Shown: piece after piece, positions 10,996 to 21,560 of the stretch
Layout: each line of letters begins with the position of its first letter
Position numbering within the stretch: the stretch's first letter is position 1
Assembly: GCA_964019695.1 (NCBI GenBank)
Contig: OZ026522.1
Coordinates: forward strand, 75,237,601 to 75,301,600
Length of the DNA stretch: 64,000 nucleotides
From: Loripinus fragilis
Taxonomy: Eukaryota > Mollusca > Bivalvia > Lucinida > Lucinidae
Reading direction: 5' to 3'
Program-made: the position numbers and the translations under genes
Notes under the pieces: model-generated
Told to the model about the DNA's origin: nothing
The model's input: only the letters and a program-made list of their open reading frames with translations
The model's database searches: none

Positions 10996-11045
10996 TAGGC
11001 ACGGTTGGGTAACCTGAAACTAGGCACGGTCGGGTAACCTGAAAC
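10996..11045. repeat. Two 25-bp tandem units
   Basis: TAGGCACGGTTGGGTAACCT plus GAAAC is repeated once with a single substitution (10996-11020, 11021-11045), next to the G run. Confidence 0.85.
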
Positions 11046-11713
11046 ACATAATTTTTTATTTTAGGCCTCAACTTTTTGCAGTTCTATAAACAGTTTAGTC
11101 AGCATAAGTTAAACGACTCACAAAATTATTTAGTTGCTACTTTCTGATGTTGAGATCCTTTATTTGCTTAAAATTATGATATTTAAAACTCATGTGTCAT
11201 ATCATTGCCGACATTAGTGGGTGGAGTAAGTTTTGGGAGAGATCGTTATTGAATTTTCATACACTTTAGCTCCTACTGTCGGAAGAAAAACATCATACCA
11301 AATGAAGAAATGTTTCAGAGATTTTTGTCACACAGATGATAAACCGTACAGGTATTTACTAGCGTCCAGACGAATTTTCACTTTCCATTTGCAATTGAGC
11401 TGGAACTTAACATTATCCGTGATTTCACAGAAAATTGTTGGTGCTTTCTTGCATTTTTAAAAGGAAATGGAGCTAATGTACCGGTACAGCCAAAAGCATG
11501 TAGCGATACAATATTTATCTAGAGCAAATTACGGTTTACTGATATAATATCATTGCACCCCTTTTTTTTATTCCTTTGTATTCTGATGAATTTTCCCATA
11601 CTATTTGATACAATAAGTATGGGACTGCCAATTAGAGCTGCAAGGATTCACTGAAATCGTATCGGGATACGTTTTCTGACAATACGCGTATCATATCGTG
11701 AGGATACGCTAAT

Positions 11714-12437
11714 TAGTGTTGTTCGATTATTGGATTTTTATAATCGATCATCGAAAATAATCGGTCAAGAGGTTTCGATTGATGATCGATTAAAATCAAA
11801 AATTATCAAATGAAAGAGAAACTTGTAGAATGTCTATCATGGTACTAGTTTAAACTCTTATATATAAAAAAATGTTAGCGTCAGTGTCATGCTATTTTAT
11901 GTACAATATCAAATACCACAGGTCCTGACAGCAAACTCAATTTAACAGCCATTGGCATTTTAACCCTTGATGCACTTATGGATTCTTCCTTCTGGTTTGA
12001 AACAATAAACTTGGGAAGGTCCATTGTATACATCAAGGGGTCACAGTTTATTATTTCCAAATATAATCATATTTCTTTCTCTGAAGATATTTTGTTTCTT
12101 AGCAAAAGGTGTAGATTCTGTGGCATTTCATTATAGTTTTGACTCTTTATTATTAAAGTACGCATTTAGGAGACATATAAGCATACAAGGGTTAAGGTGT
12201 GCACTGAAGAGTTCTTAGTTGCTGTAATTACAGTTTATTTCTTTATTCCTCACATTCTATAAACCTTTGAATCTATGGATTGCATTTTCTTGTTGCAAAT
12301 TTAGAATAGTAGCTTAAAAGAGGGTCAGGTGTGAATCTTTTCGATTATAATCGATTGTTACCAAACACAATCGATTAATAGAATCGAAAGAATTTTTGAT
12401 GGATCATCGATTATAATCGATCATCGATACAACACTA
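11714..12437. mobile_element. hAT-like element copy 2, TAGTGTTGT ends
   Basis: Same family as 10079-10864, 724 bp, with matching ends. The flanks ACGCTAAT (11706-11713) and CCGCTAAT (12438-12445) agree at 7 of 8 positions. It shares the internal block from TTTAACCCTTGATGCACTTA to GCATACAAGGGTTAA, so the family spread after that block was acquired. Confidence 0.92.
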
Positions 12438-12836
12438 CCGCTAATGATAAGCACCTATTGTTATATATAAGAATTTAATTTTAAAAATATATGTTATTGT
12501 ACAAAGGAATGTAACCATATTCCATTTTAATTGTTCCGCTTTAATAAGTAAACCCTTTTCCATGCTAAATTCTTGATACATCCTGTTTTGAAACAGTGTA
12601 GAACAAGATCAGCTGGCTAATTTGAGAACCCAGCTGATCTTCATCTACACAGTTTTTGGCTCTGCTTGTAAATGCATGCTTATAAGTGAAATATTTTAAA
12701 AGAAGTTGATAAAAACTGTGGAAGAGTGTAGTACATAACAGTGATTTTATTTGGCCATTTTTGAGGCCGTATATGGGAGTCATTCCCAATCCAAAAATGG
12801 CCTTTATTTTCCCAATATCATGTATTTTAGCTCTTA

Positions 12837-13348
12837 CACGGGTGGTAAACCTAGGAACTACCACGAAATTGTGTTAACGCAAATTTGTTCCCAAGCCACA
12901 TCCGGGACACGTCGTGGTAGTTTCCAGGCCGAAAATTGGATAAAGAAAGGTTGGTGTCACGTTCATTTTTGTTTTATTTTACAACTAAGAACAAACAATG
13001 GTGAAATCCGACAATGCAGTTCCGTGTAAATATGTTTCAGCGTACCCTCTAGCCCAAAATTTTGTATGAAAAGTTATTTTCTTTCTTTTGATTCGTGTTT
13101 CCCCACTGAGCATCGGACCAACTTACCCCAAAGTTCGAAAGATTTTAGCCCATATCTGTCAAATTAAATGGAATTTGATATCATTTGACGATGAAATTGA
13201 TAAAAAGACTCTCAATAAACGTTCCTACACAGAAAAAAACATCTGAGCATTTACTCGTAAACAATTTATGCCCCGCTCGTCCTGCGTGGTAGTTTCCAGG
13301 TCATCGTGGTAGTTAAAATGCTATTGTGGTAGTTTCCAAGACTTTGTA
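12837..13348 (+). repeat. Left arm of the long-inverted-repeat element
   Basis: GTGGTAGTT lies at 12914, 13286, 13306 and 13326, and its reverse complement at 12856-12864. Short frames inside mirror those in the right arm. Confidence 0.9.
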
Positions 13349-14048
13349 GGAATTTAGTAGTAGTTCGCATCAGATGTTTTCTATTCAGGGGCTACTTCAT
13401 TTTTTTAAAGACAGGTAGTGCGGACTGAACCTTGAATACCCCTCTTATTCCTACAGAGACCTTTTCAAACAACCTTTTGTCAGATAACAAATGTCGACTG
13501 CCTGAATTTTAAATTTAGTGGGCTATTGAATGATGAGAAGAATGAAAAGAAGGGATATTCACATATTTTGTTTTTGAATAACTATGCTTTTTAATTATCA
13601 AATAACATGCCCGTTCACAGTCGCACTCACATGTATATCAAAAGTGACCCAACCCAAGAATATTCCTCTTTTATCTGAAGCGCAAGTACTAACGATACTC
13701 TGGGCCAGTAGTCTTAGCCTGTCATTTTATCTTAAAGTTGACTGAACATGGAACAACGTAGCGAGTGACGAAATAATTAATATCATTTTTTTTGTCTTTT
13801 GCTTGGTCCACCGGGACTCAACTGATGACCTTCTTTTGCTTTAGATTTCAAGAGATGTTTTTTGGTAGTCCAGGACATGATCTCCACCTGTCACGCATTA
13901 CATCGAATATGTTGAGTCTTCAGCTTTGCTTCTTCATGGAGTTAAAATGTGATTTAATTGTTTACCGTGGCAATTAATTGACAGATTCGAGGGTTGTCAT
14001 GCAAAACAAGCAACCACTAAAATGTTTTGTACCACTTCAGAAACGTAT

Positions 14049-14561
14049 CCTACAAACTCTTCGAAACTACCACAATAGCATTTTAACTACCACGATGACC
14101 TGGAAACTACCACACAGGACGAACTGGGCATGAATCATTTACGAGTAAATACTCAGATGTTTTTTCTGTGTAGGAACGTTTATTGAGGGTCTTTTAATCA
14201 TTTTCATCGTCAAATGGTATCAAATTCCATTTAATTTGACAGATATGGGCTAAAATCTTTCGAACTTTGGGGAAAGTTGGTCCGATGCTCAGTGGGGAAA
14301 CACGAATCAAAAGAAAGAAAATAACTTTCCATACAAAATTTTGGGCTAGAGGGGACGCTGAAACACATTTACACGGAACTGCATTGTCGGATTTCACCAA
14401 TGTTTGTTCTTAGTTGTAAAATAAAACAAAAATGAACGTGACACCAACCTTTCTTTATCCAATTTTCGGCCTGGAAACTACCACGACGTGTCCCGGATGT
14501 GGCTTGGGAACAAATTTGCGTTAACACAATTTCGTGGTAGTTCCTAGGTTTACCACCCGTG
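14049..14561 (-). repeat. Right arm of the long-inverted-repeat element
   Basis: Mirror copy of the left arm. AACTACCAC lies at 14065, 14085, 14105 and 14476, and GTGGTAGTT at 14534. The high arm similarity suggests recent activity or arm-to-arm gene conversion. Confidence 0.9.
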
Positions 14562-14830
14562 TCTTATTTTCCCAATTTTAATAAAATATTTTCCCAAATG
14601 TGTAGGAAAAGGTAGCTTCCCAAAATCCCAAATAAAATCACTGCATTAAAACATCCAGCATGACAAGGGTTAATATTTGAGTATTAACTTCTCCTTGTGT
14701 CATAAATCTGTTATTTATAAAGTTCTAAAGTTGTCAAAAATGTATCACTATATGTATCGTATCGTGAGGCAAATATCGTGATACGTATCGTATCGTGAGG
14801 TAACTGTATCGTTGCAGCTCTACTGCCAAT

Positions 14831-15851
14831 TGTCAATTTATGTACATTAAGGGGTCACAGTAGAATTTTCATACACCTAATTTCAATTGGAAAGCCCAAA
14901 TCTCGAAATAGCGACACAAGGGTCAAATGTTTTCTTTGCAATAAACTTGACAGGCACCTCAATGAGTATCGTCATCGGACCTAAAATCGCAACCAACCTT
15001 GATTCGCGGCCATTTTTGTTTACATGACGTTGTGCGCAAGACTCTTCACTGCTCATGGGCACCGTGGGAAAAAAGTTACTACGACGCAATTTAGCGTATC
15101 CAGCTGTCAATGTGAACATATTGAGGTTCAAGCAGGTAACCTCTGCAAAATTGTTTAAAACATGCAATTATTTACATTTTCCACTATTCCCAAATATTTC
15201 TATCTTAGAAAGTCCATTTATACCACAAAAGCATGTACTTGAACATAAATTATTGCTCCATCTGCATTGTTGACCTTTTGTCAATGGAGGTCAATTATCA
15301 TTTGATTGGTCTAGAAGGTTCTTTATGCTAATGATGTCACATCCGCGAATCGCAAGTGACACATTCAAAATGGCGGGAATTGTTGACAGCTCTATTTTTT
15401 GACCTCTCACTTATTACTGAATAGGTAAAGTTGTTGGCTAATCATGCGAAATCACAGCAGAATAATTTGTTTTTATCAAGTAAGTAACTATTTATGAGCA
15501 CTTTCAGTTTTAGTACTTTGTTTTGTAGTTTGATTATTATGCTGTTTACTCGCAGATTCGTGCAGGTTAAATTTCAAGTGAAGCGCATGCGCATTTAGGG
15601 TATAGTATCAGCAAGGAATATTTTTGCAAACAAAACACTAAAATGTGAAATATCAACTAACAAACTCAAAAGTTTTCCAACTCGTTCAACATTGTAAACA
15701 ATTTACCACAAAATGAGTCATCTAGAAGCTTCTCAATGGGTTCGTGCATTTTGATTGGTCAATGCTAAATAGAGGCTCTATGGAGGGAATAATTTTTTTC
15801 TATACCGCAGCAAAAAGTCAATGCACTTATCTATCTGGTTTAGTGTTAAAA
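14831..15851. other. Non-TE interval with promoter-like motifs
   Basis: No gene is recognisable. It holds a concentration of metazoan promoter motifs: ATTGGT at 15305, TCTAGAAGGTTCTT (heat-shock-element-like) next to it, AAAATGGCGGG at 15367-15377, GCGCATGCGC (NRF1-like) at 15583-15592, ATGAGTCAT overlapping TCTAGAAGCTTCTC at 15713-15734, and GATTGGTC at 15753-15760. There is no TATA box in the usual place. A plus-strand ATG frame at 15055 ends in CAG|GTAACC, donor-like, but it is too short to call. Confidence 0.35.
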
Positions 15852-16631
15852 CAGGGTTTTACACCAAGTTGAATGTGTGGGGGGGCCCTGGGACTCAACT
15901 TTGATTATGATGGGGGTCCCATCATTGAAAATGGGGGTCCCATCTTTTTATATAAGCGTAGAATTTTGGAAGGTAGTACATCCTTCCGTGAAGGGATTCG
16001 AACAGGCCTTAGCTGTCAAACAGGTGTCGCAATACATCAGGTCATTTTCGCATTTTAACCATTTGTAGCGACCGGAGCGACCTAGCCAGCTAGATAGGAA
16101 TTTTCGATCTTTTTGGGGGGGCTGGTTTTTTAGAAGATTTGGACCGATCTGACTCTGAACAGGCGCTAGAGGATGGTTCTTGGTCCGTTTCTGCATTTCT
16201 TTTGCCAAAAAAAGTTTCTCAGATCGCTCTGTTTCGACATTTTAGCAGCCGTTTTTTTTTCTAGTCATTTACACGCTTTATCGTAAGAAAACCCAATAGT
16301 TGACAAGCGTCTATGTTGATCGATAAATCAGAACGGGAGCGAGACATGATGAGATTTCAAAGCGCCATAGCAACGCGAATTTGATTGGACTGTTTTGACA
16401 CACCTCCCGATATTATTGGTTAAACGACAGCACCTGTCCTATTTATTTATAGATAGGCTGTAAATATGGGAAAAACCAAATCGTTACGAAATAACTTTGG
16501 AATTTGGGATTTTAATGAAAGGCACAACAAACACGTCTGCGTCCCAGTGGACGCAGGTAAGGTAAATTGAGGGGTCCTACCTAATGATTTATGCGTATAA
16601 GACGCAGGATATTGCGTCCTGTAAAACCCTG
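15852..16631 (-). mobile_element. 780-bp hAT-type element keeping a transposase first exon
   Basis: Starts CAGGGTTTTACACC and ends TGTAAAACCCTG, with TTAAAA directly repeated on both sides (15846-15851, 16632-16637). GACGCAGG/GCGTCC blocks lie just inside the right end. On the minus strand a promoter-like part (CCAAT at about 16414, X-box-like GCGCCATAGCAAC at 16362-16374) precedes a reading frame with a TTF-type zinc finger. It is probably a deletion derivative of an autonomous hAT element of the ZNF862/KIAA1586 type. Confidence 0.8.
15948..16208 (-). pseudogene. TTF-type zinc-finger fragment of a hAT transposase
   Basis: An 86-codon frame with its own ATG. The first 35 residues are basic and unstructured-looking. 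Residues 41-86 match the zinc-binding entry domain of ZNF862/KIAA1586-like hAT proteins: WL at 41-42, YKWL at 49-52, C60-x2-C63, NPFTEG at 71-76 and STLI at the end. The closing histidine expected after STLI is missing because a stop follows, so the finger is cut within its last ligand region. It lies wholly inside the 15852-16631 element. It could express only a truncated DNA-binding peptide. Confidence 0.75.
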
Positions 16632-19079
16632 TTAAAATGGATTTTTTGTGCATGCTGTTTCAAAATTCACAGGAAATCATTAACCTACCATCATTTCAGT
16701 TACACCAACAATTTTTAAACATCACAAAATTGACTAACTCAGAATATCAACTTATGCAAAAATAACTTGTGAAATTATAACATATGTACACTTTAGGGTG
16801 ATTTGAATGTATTGGTGACAGAATGGACAGAGGAAAATGTCATTTCTACTCACCACAGCAAATATACATGACTCTCAGACATCCATAATAAATTATCACA
16901 GTCATTTAATTGGATTTTAATTGGAAGTGACTTGACATGGTCTCATTTTTTTGCTGAAGTATACTTGTCTAGACAGCCTCTTTAAAATCATGATAAGGTG
17001 AGGTGATCTTGCAAGATGGCTGAAATTTGACAGACGAGCTGAATTTTCGCTGGAATAATTGGAATTAAAGAATTTTCTCGCGTGCAAGTAAGATTTTTAA
17101 TGTTAAATACCATGTGCTTAACAAGTTTACATAATATTCAGCAAGATTTAATCAATTTTATACCGGTTTTTTCCTCATTGTTGATGCAGATGGTTTTCTT
17201 TTTGCTTTTGAAACAAACTGTACCGAATTCTGACATGCGCTATTTCCGCACGAGCGTGATTTATATATACACGAATCCAATGGTAATGTATACTGGGATA
17301 ATCAGTTTTCGCCAACGTAAGCAGATATGGCTCTGAGGATAGCAAAACAAAATACAACCTAGCCAGAATATGATTTTATTATAAAATTTCAACCTTTTAT
17401 AATAATGTGTGATATCTTACACCATCAAAATATGTTATTTAATTTTCAAAAACTTTGATTTGTTTGTGCACCCGTTTTTCCGCCATTTTGAAAATAGTAA
17501 TCTAAGTTCGACAACTCTTGTTGACCTAAAAAAAGAGGCCTCATAAAGGGTTGGATAGATAAAAAATCAATAGATGTTATGAGACAAACCATTTTTTTCA
17601 TTCAATGAACATAAATTATTGTAAATTTTCTACGATTTAATTTATTGTAATCAAAAATATTTCAGTCATGTTTTTTTCTATATTCAATTCAAATTCAGAT
17701 TGATTTGAACCCCTAGGTTCATTGGGGTGCTACCACACAGACAGTAAATGAGAAAGTAGACATAAAAACTTTCTTTAATGTAATTTAGGGATACATCAAG
17801 CCATTGCAGGCGAAAGATTGATATAATTTAACAGTAAATCATTTTAGATGTATGGTCCGTACAGCTGCTTAATAGCAATAATTTTGTTTCTGAGTCTTAA
17901 CATTAATAAGAACCCCCTTGTGATAAAATCAATGATTTCCCCCACTTGGGACCCCAATTTATAACTGAGTTTTCTTACACCTATGGTGAGGATGTCAACA
18001 GAAATAAAGATGGAGGAAGCGATGTATTCACTGAATAAAACATATCAGGATGATAATTTAAAGATGGGGGTTAAAAAGAATTAGTGAAAAAGGCAGGAAA
18101 ACATTGATGCAGATAAGTGACCATTACTTTACCACTCAAATATGCATTTTCTTACTATTTAACAACTAAACAGACAGCTTTTCTTTTGCCCGTAGAAATC
18201 CCCTTTTCAGAATGAGCCTGTTACATCACACAAGTGAAAAAAACGGTGGGAATGTTCATTTGGCGAAATTACATTATTGGCGAAATTAGCTTACTCCACT
18301 ATACGAACTTATGAGAATCAGGCATAAGGTCAGGAATCATGGTCCGACGAGGAAATGGAGGTGCTGGAGGTGTTTTTTGTTTTTCTAACTGCAGCAACCA
18401 ATGAAACACTTTGTGGCTTCCTGTCTGACCTGCCCCACTTTACATAGCGCGTGCAGCTAGCAACTTTTTTTAAAAAAAAAGGGTCAGTTGGAAACGCAAT
18501 TCAGGTCAGACCAGCGGATATGATTTGTATAAGAACACACCACACTCTACTGTATTTTTTTCCTAATGGCAATTCAAAGGTGCCTGAACCTAGTTTCACT
18601 ACTCACATTGTGAGCGTTTGGTTTTGAGGCTATAGACAAATCAGGCTGTGGTAGGGACGAAACATCTAGGGGCGAACGAAACGTAAGAGATTCATTTGGT
18701 GATGGTAAGAAGGGATAAAAGAGAGCAAAACCATTCAGCAAACATGATTGTATACCTATACCAAATGCTGCCTTCTTACCGGCAACCCTTTCTTGCTTAT
18801 ATAATCAAATTTCAGGTTTCAATTTTTCCCGGTGACTAGAACTTTTGTTTCAACGAACCAGCCAGACATATTCCGAATTTGGCGTCGGTCGTCTGGTTCA
18901 CAATCTCGACTGGTTCTTTTTCCCATACAGAATAGAACAGAACACACTTACCTACCCACCGACATGTACATCTACATCTTTTCATTAAACTGTCAAACTT
19001 GACATTTTTTTAATGGTGCGCAAGGGAGAAACTAAAGAGAAAAAAGTAAAGTGAGAAGTATAGGTACAGTCAGATAAGG
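16632..19079. other. Long interval without recognisable gene
   Basis: Low-complexity and AT-rich. A sequence resembling the left side of the 15852 element (GGGGTCCC blocks) appears near 17890-17985 in opposite orientation. No frame shows a known domain. Confidence 0.45.
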
Positions 19080-19500
19080 AGAATGCAATTAAGTAAAAGG
19101 AAGAAGTAGTAGAAAGTTGTGCCCAGTCACTTTTCGCCTATCTGAGTGTGACCAATCCGCCTTCCCTGGGGGTACCTGGGCACCAGGCCCGACGGCACAG
19201 CTCAGCAGTCGTCATTTAGGTTTACTTCATGGCCAGGCGGAAGTCCCCATTTAGAAGGTAAGGCTCCCCAACTCCCTCTTGAATGATACCAAAGAGGGAG
19301 CCTCAGCAGCCTCTGCGCTCTCTCTGCTGGCAGTCTGTTCCATACTGGGATGGTTCTGGGGGGAAAAGCTGAATTTGAAACAATCTGTAGATGTAGGGCA
19401 CTGTTGGAACTTGAAAGAGTGTGCTGCTCTTGTCTTCTTGCTGGCTGGTGTCAAGTATCTGGAGTGTGGTATTGCTATCAGGTCGTGAACGATTTTGTAG
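19080..19500 (-). pseudogene. LINE 3' end: ORF2 C-terminus and 3' UTR
   Basis: On the minus strand about 60 residues read as the end of a non-LTR retrotransposon ORF2: SFKFQQCPTSTDCFKFSF, then a shifted stretch, then APSLVSFKRELGSLTF. This matches the usual motif of aromatic residues, a short gap, then FK.RL at the C-terminus. One shift lies between SFSP and the PSLVSFK part. A GC-richer 3' UTR-like stretch follows to about 19080. Only the end remains, as expected from 5' truncation. Confidence 0.65.
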
Positions 19501-19536
19501 CAGACAGTAAGTTGTAGCTTTGTTCTTCTGGATTAG

Positions 19537-19619
19537 GACCGATCCCTTTTCTTATTTTCATTAATGATTTACCGGATAATATCAAGTCTTCAGTTCGCCT
19601 GTTCGCGGACGATTGTGTC
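19537..19619 (+). pseudogene. LINE-1st copy, reverse transcriptase part 1
   Basis: The frame reads LGPIPFLIFINDLPD...RLFADDCV, the region leading into the FADD catalytic box of a Jockey/CR1-like reverse transcriptase. It is 5'-truncated at about 19537 and interrupted at 19619, within the codons after FADD, by the 2.9-kb transposon 19620-22509. It resumes at 22510. Confidence 0.85.
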
Positions 19620-20214
19620 CAGTGGCGGATCCAGGACCACTAATGCTGGGGGTGCTTGATAGGTGGACACCGACAGTCAATGTATTACACACACTTATAG
19701 CACAAATCAGTTTCCGTATAGAACTGTGCCCCATAGAAGCAAGAGGCTCAATTAACCTATATATCACTCACCTGAGCATTTGGCCTTCTAGTTTCAGAGT
19801 TTTTTTTTCATTTTATTTTGTTTTAAAAAAGCAAATGTCCCCCGCGAGTGATCAATTTGGATCCCAGGTGCGTGATTGGGTTAACTTATATAGAAAACAA
19901 AAAACACTAAACTTTGCTACATATTAAATGTATTAGCTGTGGACAGAAGATTTGTTTAAAAAGTTTTTCCCCATTATGATTATGGGAGCTATTAAAGCCT
20001 AATGATCTTAAGTATTTGCCCTTTTTCTTACTTAGACCCAAGATGCATGGTTGGCAGAATTTATGGGACTACAAGCTGTGGGTATCATGATTTCAGAGAA
20101 GATTTTTTAAAGTTTTTCTCCATTTTAAATCAATAGAAGCTTATGACTCCATGGCTAGTAGACACCAGGAGCATGGATGGCAGGATTTATGTAGGTGACC
20201 ACAAAGTAAGAAAA

Positions 20215-20420
20215 TGGCAAAGATCAGAAAGTGATACAATCAAGCACCACACCTGACCCAGGATACCAATGGGAAAGTGACAACTTCACAATTAGACATC
20301 ACAAACGAGAGCCAAGAGGTCAGCCCTTTCTCAGCTGGTGACCACGGGGCATCAATAGACATACGCGCACGAGAGCATAACAAAAACAAGACAGAAATAA
20401 CATAAATGATCCAAAACATA
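20215..20420 (-). repeat. SINE-like repeat copy
   Basis: Holds CAGGATACCAATGGGAAAGT, ACATCACAAACGAG and CACGAGAGCATAACAAAA blocks, which recur in the opposite orientation at about 60120-60310 and in part near 49390-49425 and 63325-63400. It is a dispersed repeat; I see no clear pol III boxes. Confidence 0.6.
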
Positions 20421-20884
20421 AATCTATAAGCTGTGGGTCTCGCCGTTTCAGAGAAGAAGACTTTTAAAATTTTCCCCATTATACACCTATATATGCCAGA
20501 GTTCCATTCCAATCAGCCCCAAAAAAACACATACATCCCCGGATGATTCTTTATACGTAATTTGACTAAAATTGGTCCGCTGCTATACTTCTTTGAAAAC
20601 GTGAACCGGCGTGACAAACGTTGGACCATTGTTACTCAGATGAGTCCGCATTTAGATTTTTGCCCAGTTGATTGTCCAGAGGCGAAGTTAGTGTGCTCCC
20701 ATCTAATAGATACAAAAGGGCCTGGAGTGGGGTTTTACCAGTAACTGACAACTGTCCTTCTTTCAATAAGAAGGAATGGGAATGACTGTAGATAATAGGT
20801 CATGACCAATTTCAACAATAGAATGGTGCTGGACAGGAATAGCGAACCTGTGACAGCCTGATCGCTAATCAGACCCACATCCCA

Positions 20885-21560
20885 CAGAGTTGACACACGC
20901 ACGCACGCACTATATGCAAGACTGGCATCGCTGATACGATAGTGTCAAATCTAGTGTGCAACTTTAAATTATTTTAAAAAAACGTCTTATCGCAAGGAAT
21001 GCTGAAACTTTGATGACCTGAATCAGAGTGCGCATCCGTGTTTGTCAGCAAATAATGAAGACTCCAGCAAGACTGAGAACAGGTCATGGAAATAGCACCA
21101 TGGCGAATGTTTGCGGCGATTTTTAAAAAGAAAAATGTGGTTGGAGAAAAGGCATCAAGAAGTGCTCATGACTAATTACACCCTCCTATTTTAAAACTAT
21201 ATCCTTTTAAAAATTTCATATTATGGGAGATTGTGTCGAGGAAACCTGTTTTTGCTGCAGTGTCACGCACACACGATTTGCACAGACTCGCATTGCTGAT
21301 ACGCGCTGGGGCTAGGTCATTTTTTTTTTAAAAAAGCGTCTTATCCCACGCAATGTTGCCCAGCGAAGGCTTGGATGACCCAAATCAGAACACGTATCCG
21401 CGCATCATGAAGACCCCAGCATGACTGCTAACAGATCATGGAAAGAGCCGCAAGGCAAATGTCTGCAGCATTTTTTTTAAAAGAATAATGTGGTTGGGGA
21501 AAATTCTAATTCTACCGTCGATTTTAAAACTATATCCTTTGAAAAAGATAGCTGCGAGAA
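20885..21560. repeat. Diverged tandem duplication
   Basis: 20900-21220 and 21268-21560 share ordered blocks (GCTGATACG, AACGTCTTATC/AGCGTCTTATC, GACTCCAGCAAGACTG/GACCCCAGCATGACTG, AATGTGGTTGG). Divergence is considerable, so the duplication is older than the transposon insertion. Confidence 0.7.

Larger units (their letters stand above)
8746..11563. mobile_element. hAT-like element, TAGGGGTGCAATGATA ends
   Basis: The left end TAGGGGTGCAATGATA is mirrored by TATCATTGCACCCCTT at 11548-11563. The 8-bp flanks TTTTATAT (8738-8745) and TTTTTTAT (11564-11571) match at 7 of 8 positions. Ends of the YAGGGGTG type with 8-bp duplications are typical of hAT transposons. I see no transposase. Two younger elements (8849-9941 and 10079-10864) are nested inside. 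Confidence 0.7.
12837..14561. mobile_element. Long-inverted-repeat element, CACGGGTGG ends
   Basis: Two arms of about 512 bp (12837-13348 and 14049-14561) are reverse complements with few mismatches and flank a 700-bp unique centre. The ends read CACGGGTGGTAAACC / GGTTTACCACCCGTG. The flanking TCTTA (12832-12836, 14562-14566) is a 5-bp duplication. Removing the element restores the sequence order of the uninserted relative at 5681-5841 (AGCACTTATTTT), which confirms the ends. If the terminal A/T pair is counted as part of the element, a 3-bp duplication is equally consistent. The motif GTGGTAGTT occurs five times per arm. No transposase is visible in the centre. CAC ends with a 5-bp duplication recall Transib, but CACGGGTGG is not the usual CAC-W-R-TG heptamer, so the superfamily stays open. 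Confidence 0.9.
12739..14643. mobile_element. CAGTGATTTTATTT element with a 1.7-kb insertion
   Basis: Its ends and inner sequence match the 161-bp copy at 5681-5841 (GGCCGTATATGGGAGTCATT near the left end, AAATCCCAAATAAAATCACTG in two parts at the right). The 5-bp flanks are CATAA and CATTA, 4 of 5. A long-inverted-repeat element (12837-14561) splits it. Confidence 0.88.
11633..14822. mobile_element. Outer hAT-like element, TAGAGCTGCAA ends
   Basis: The left end TAGAGCTGCAAGGATTCACT and right end GTATCGTTGCAGCTCTA form an inverted repeat, followed inward by ATCGTATCGTGAGG-type repeats. A perfect 8-bp duplication CTGCCAAT flanks it (11625-11632, 14823-14830). No transposase is visible. It is the host of three further insertions: 11714-12437, 12739-14643, and 12837-14561 inside the second. 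Confidence 0.92.

Noticed and set aside
15055..15140. Possible first exon (ATG ... CAG|GTAACC)
   Set aside because: Only 27 codons, no recognisable domain and no acceptor or second exon found.
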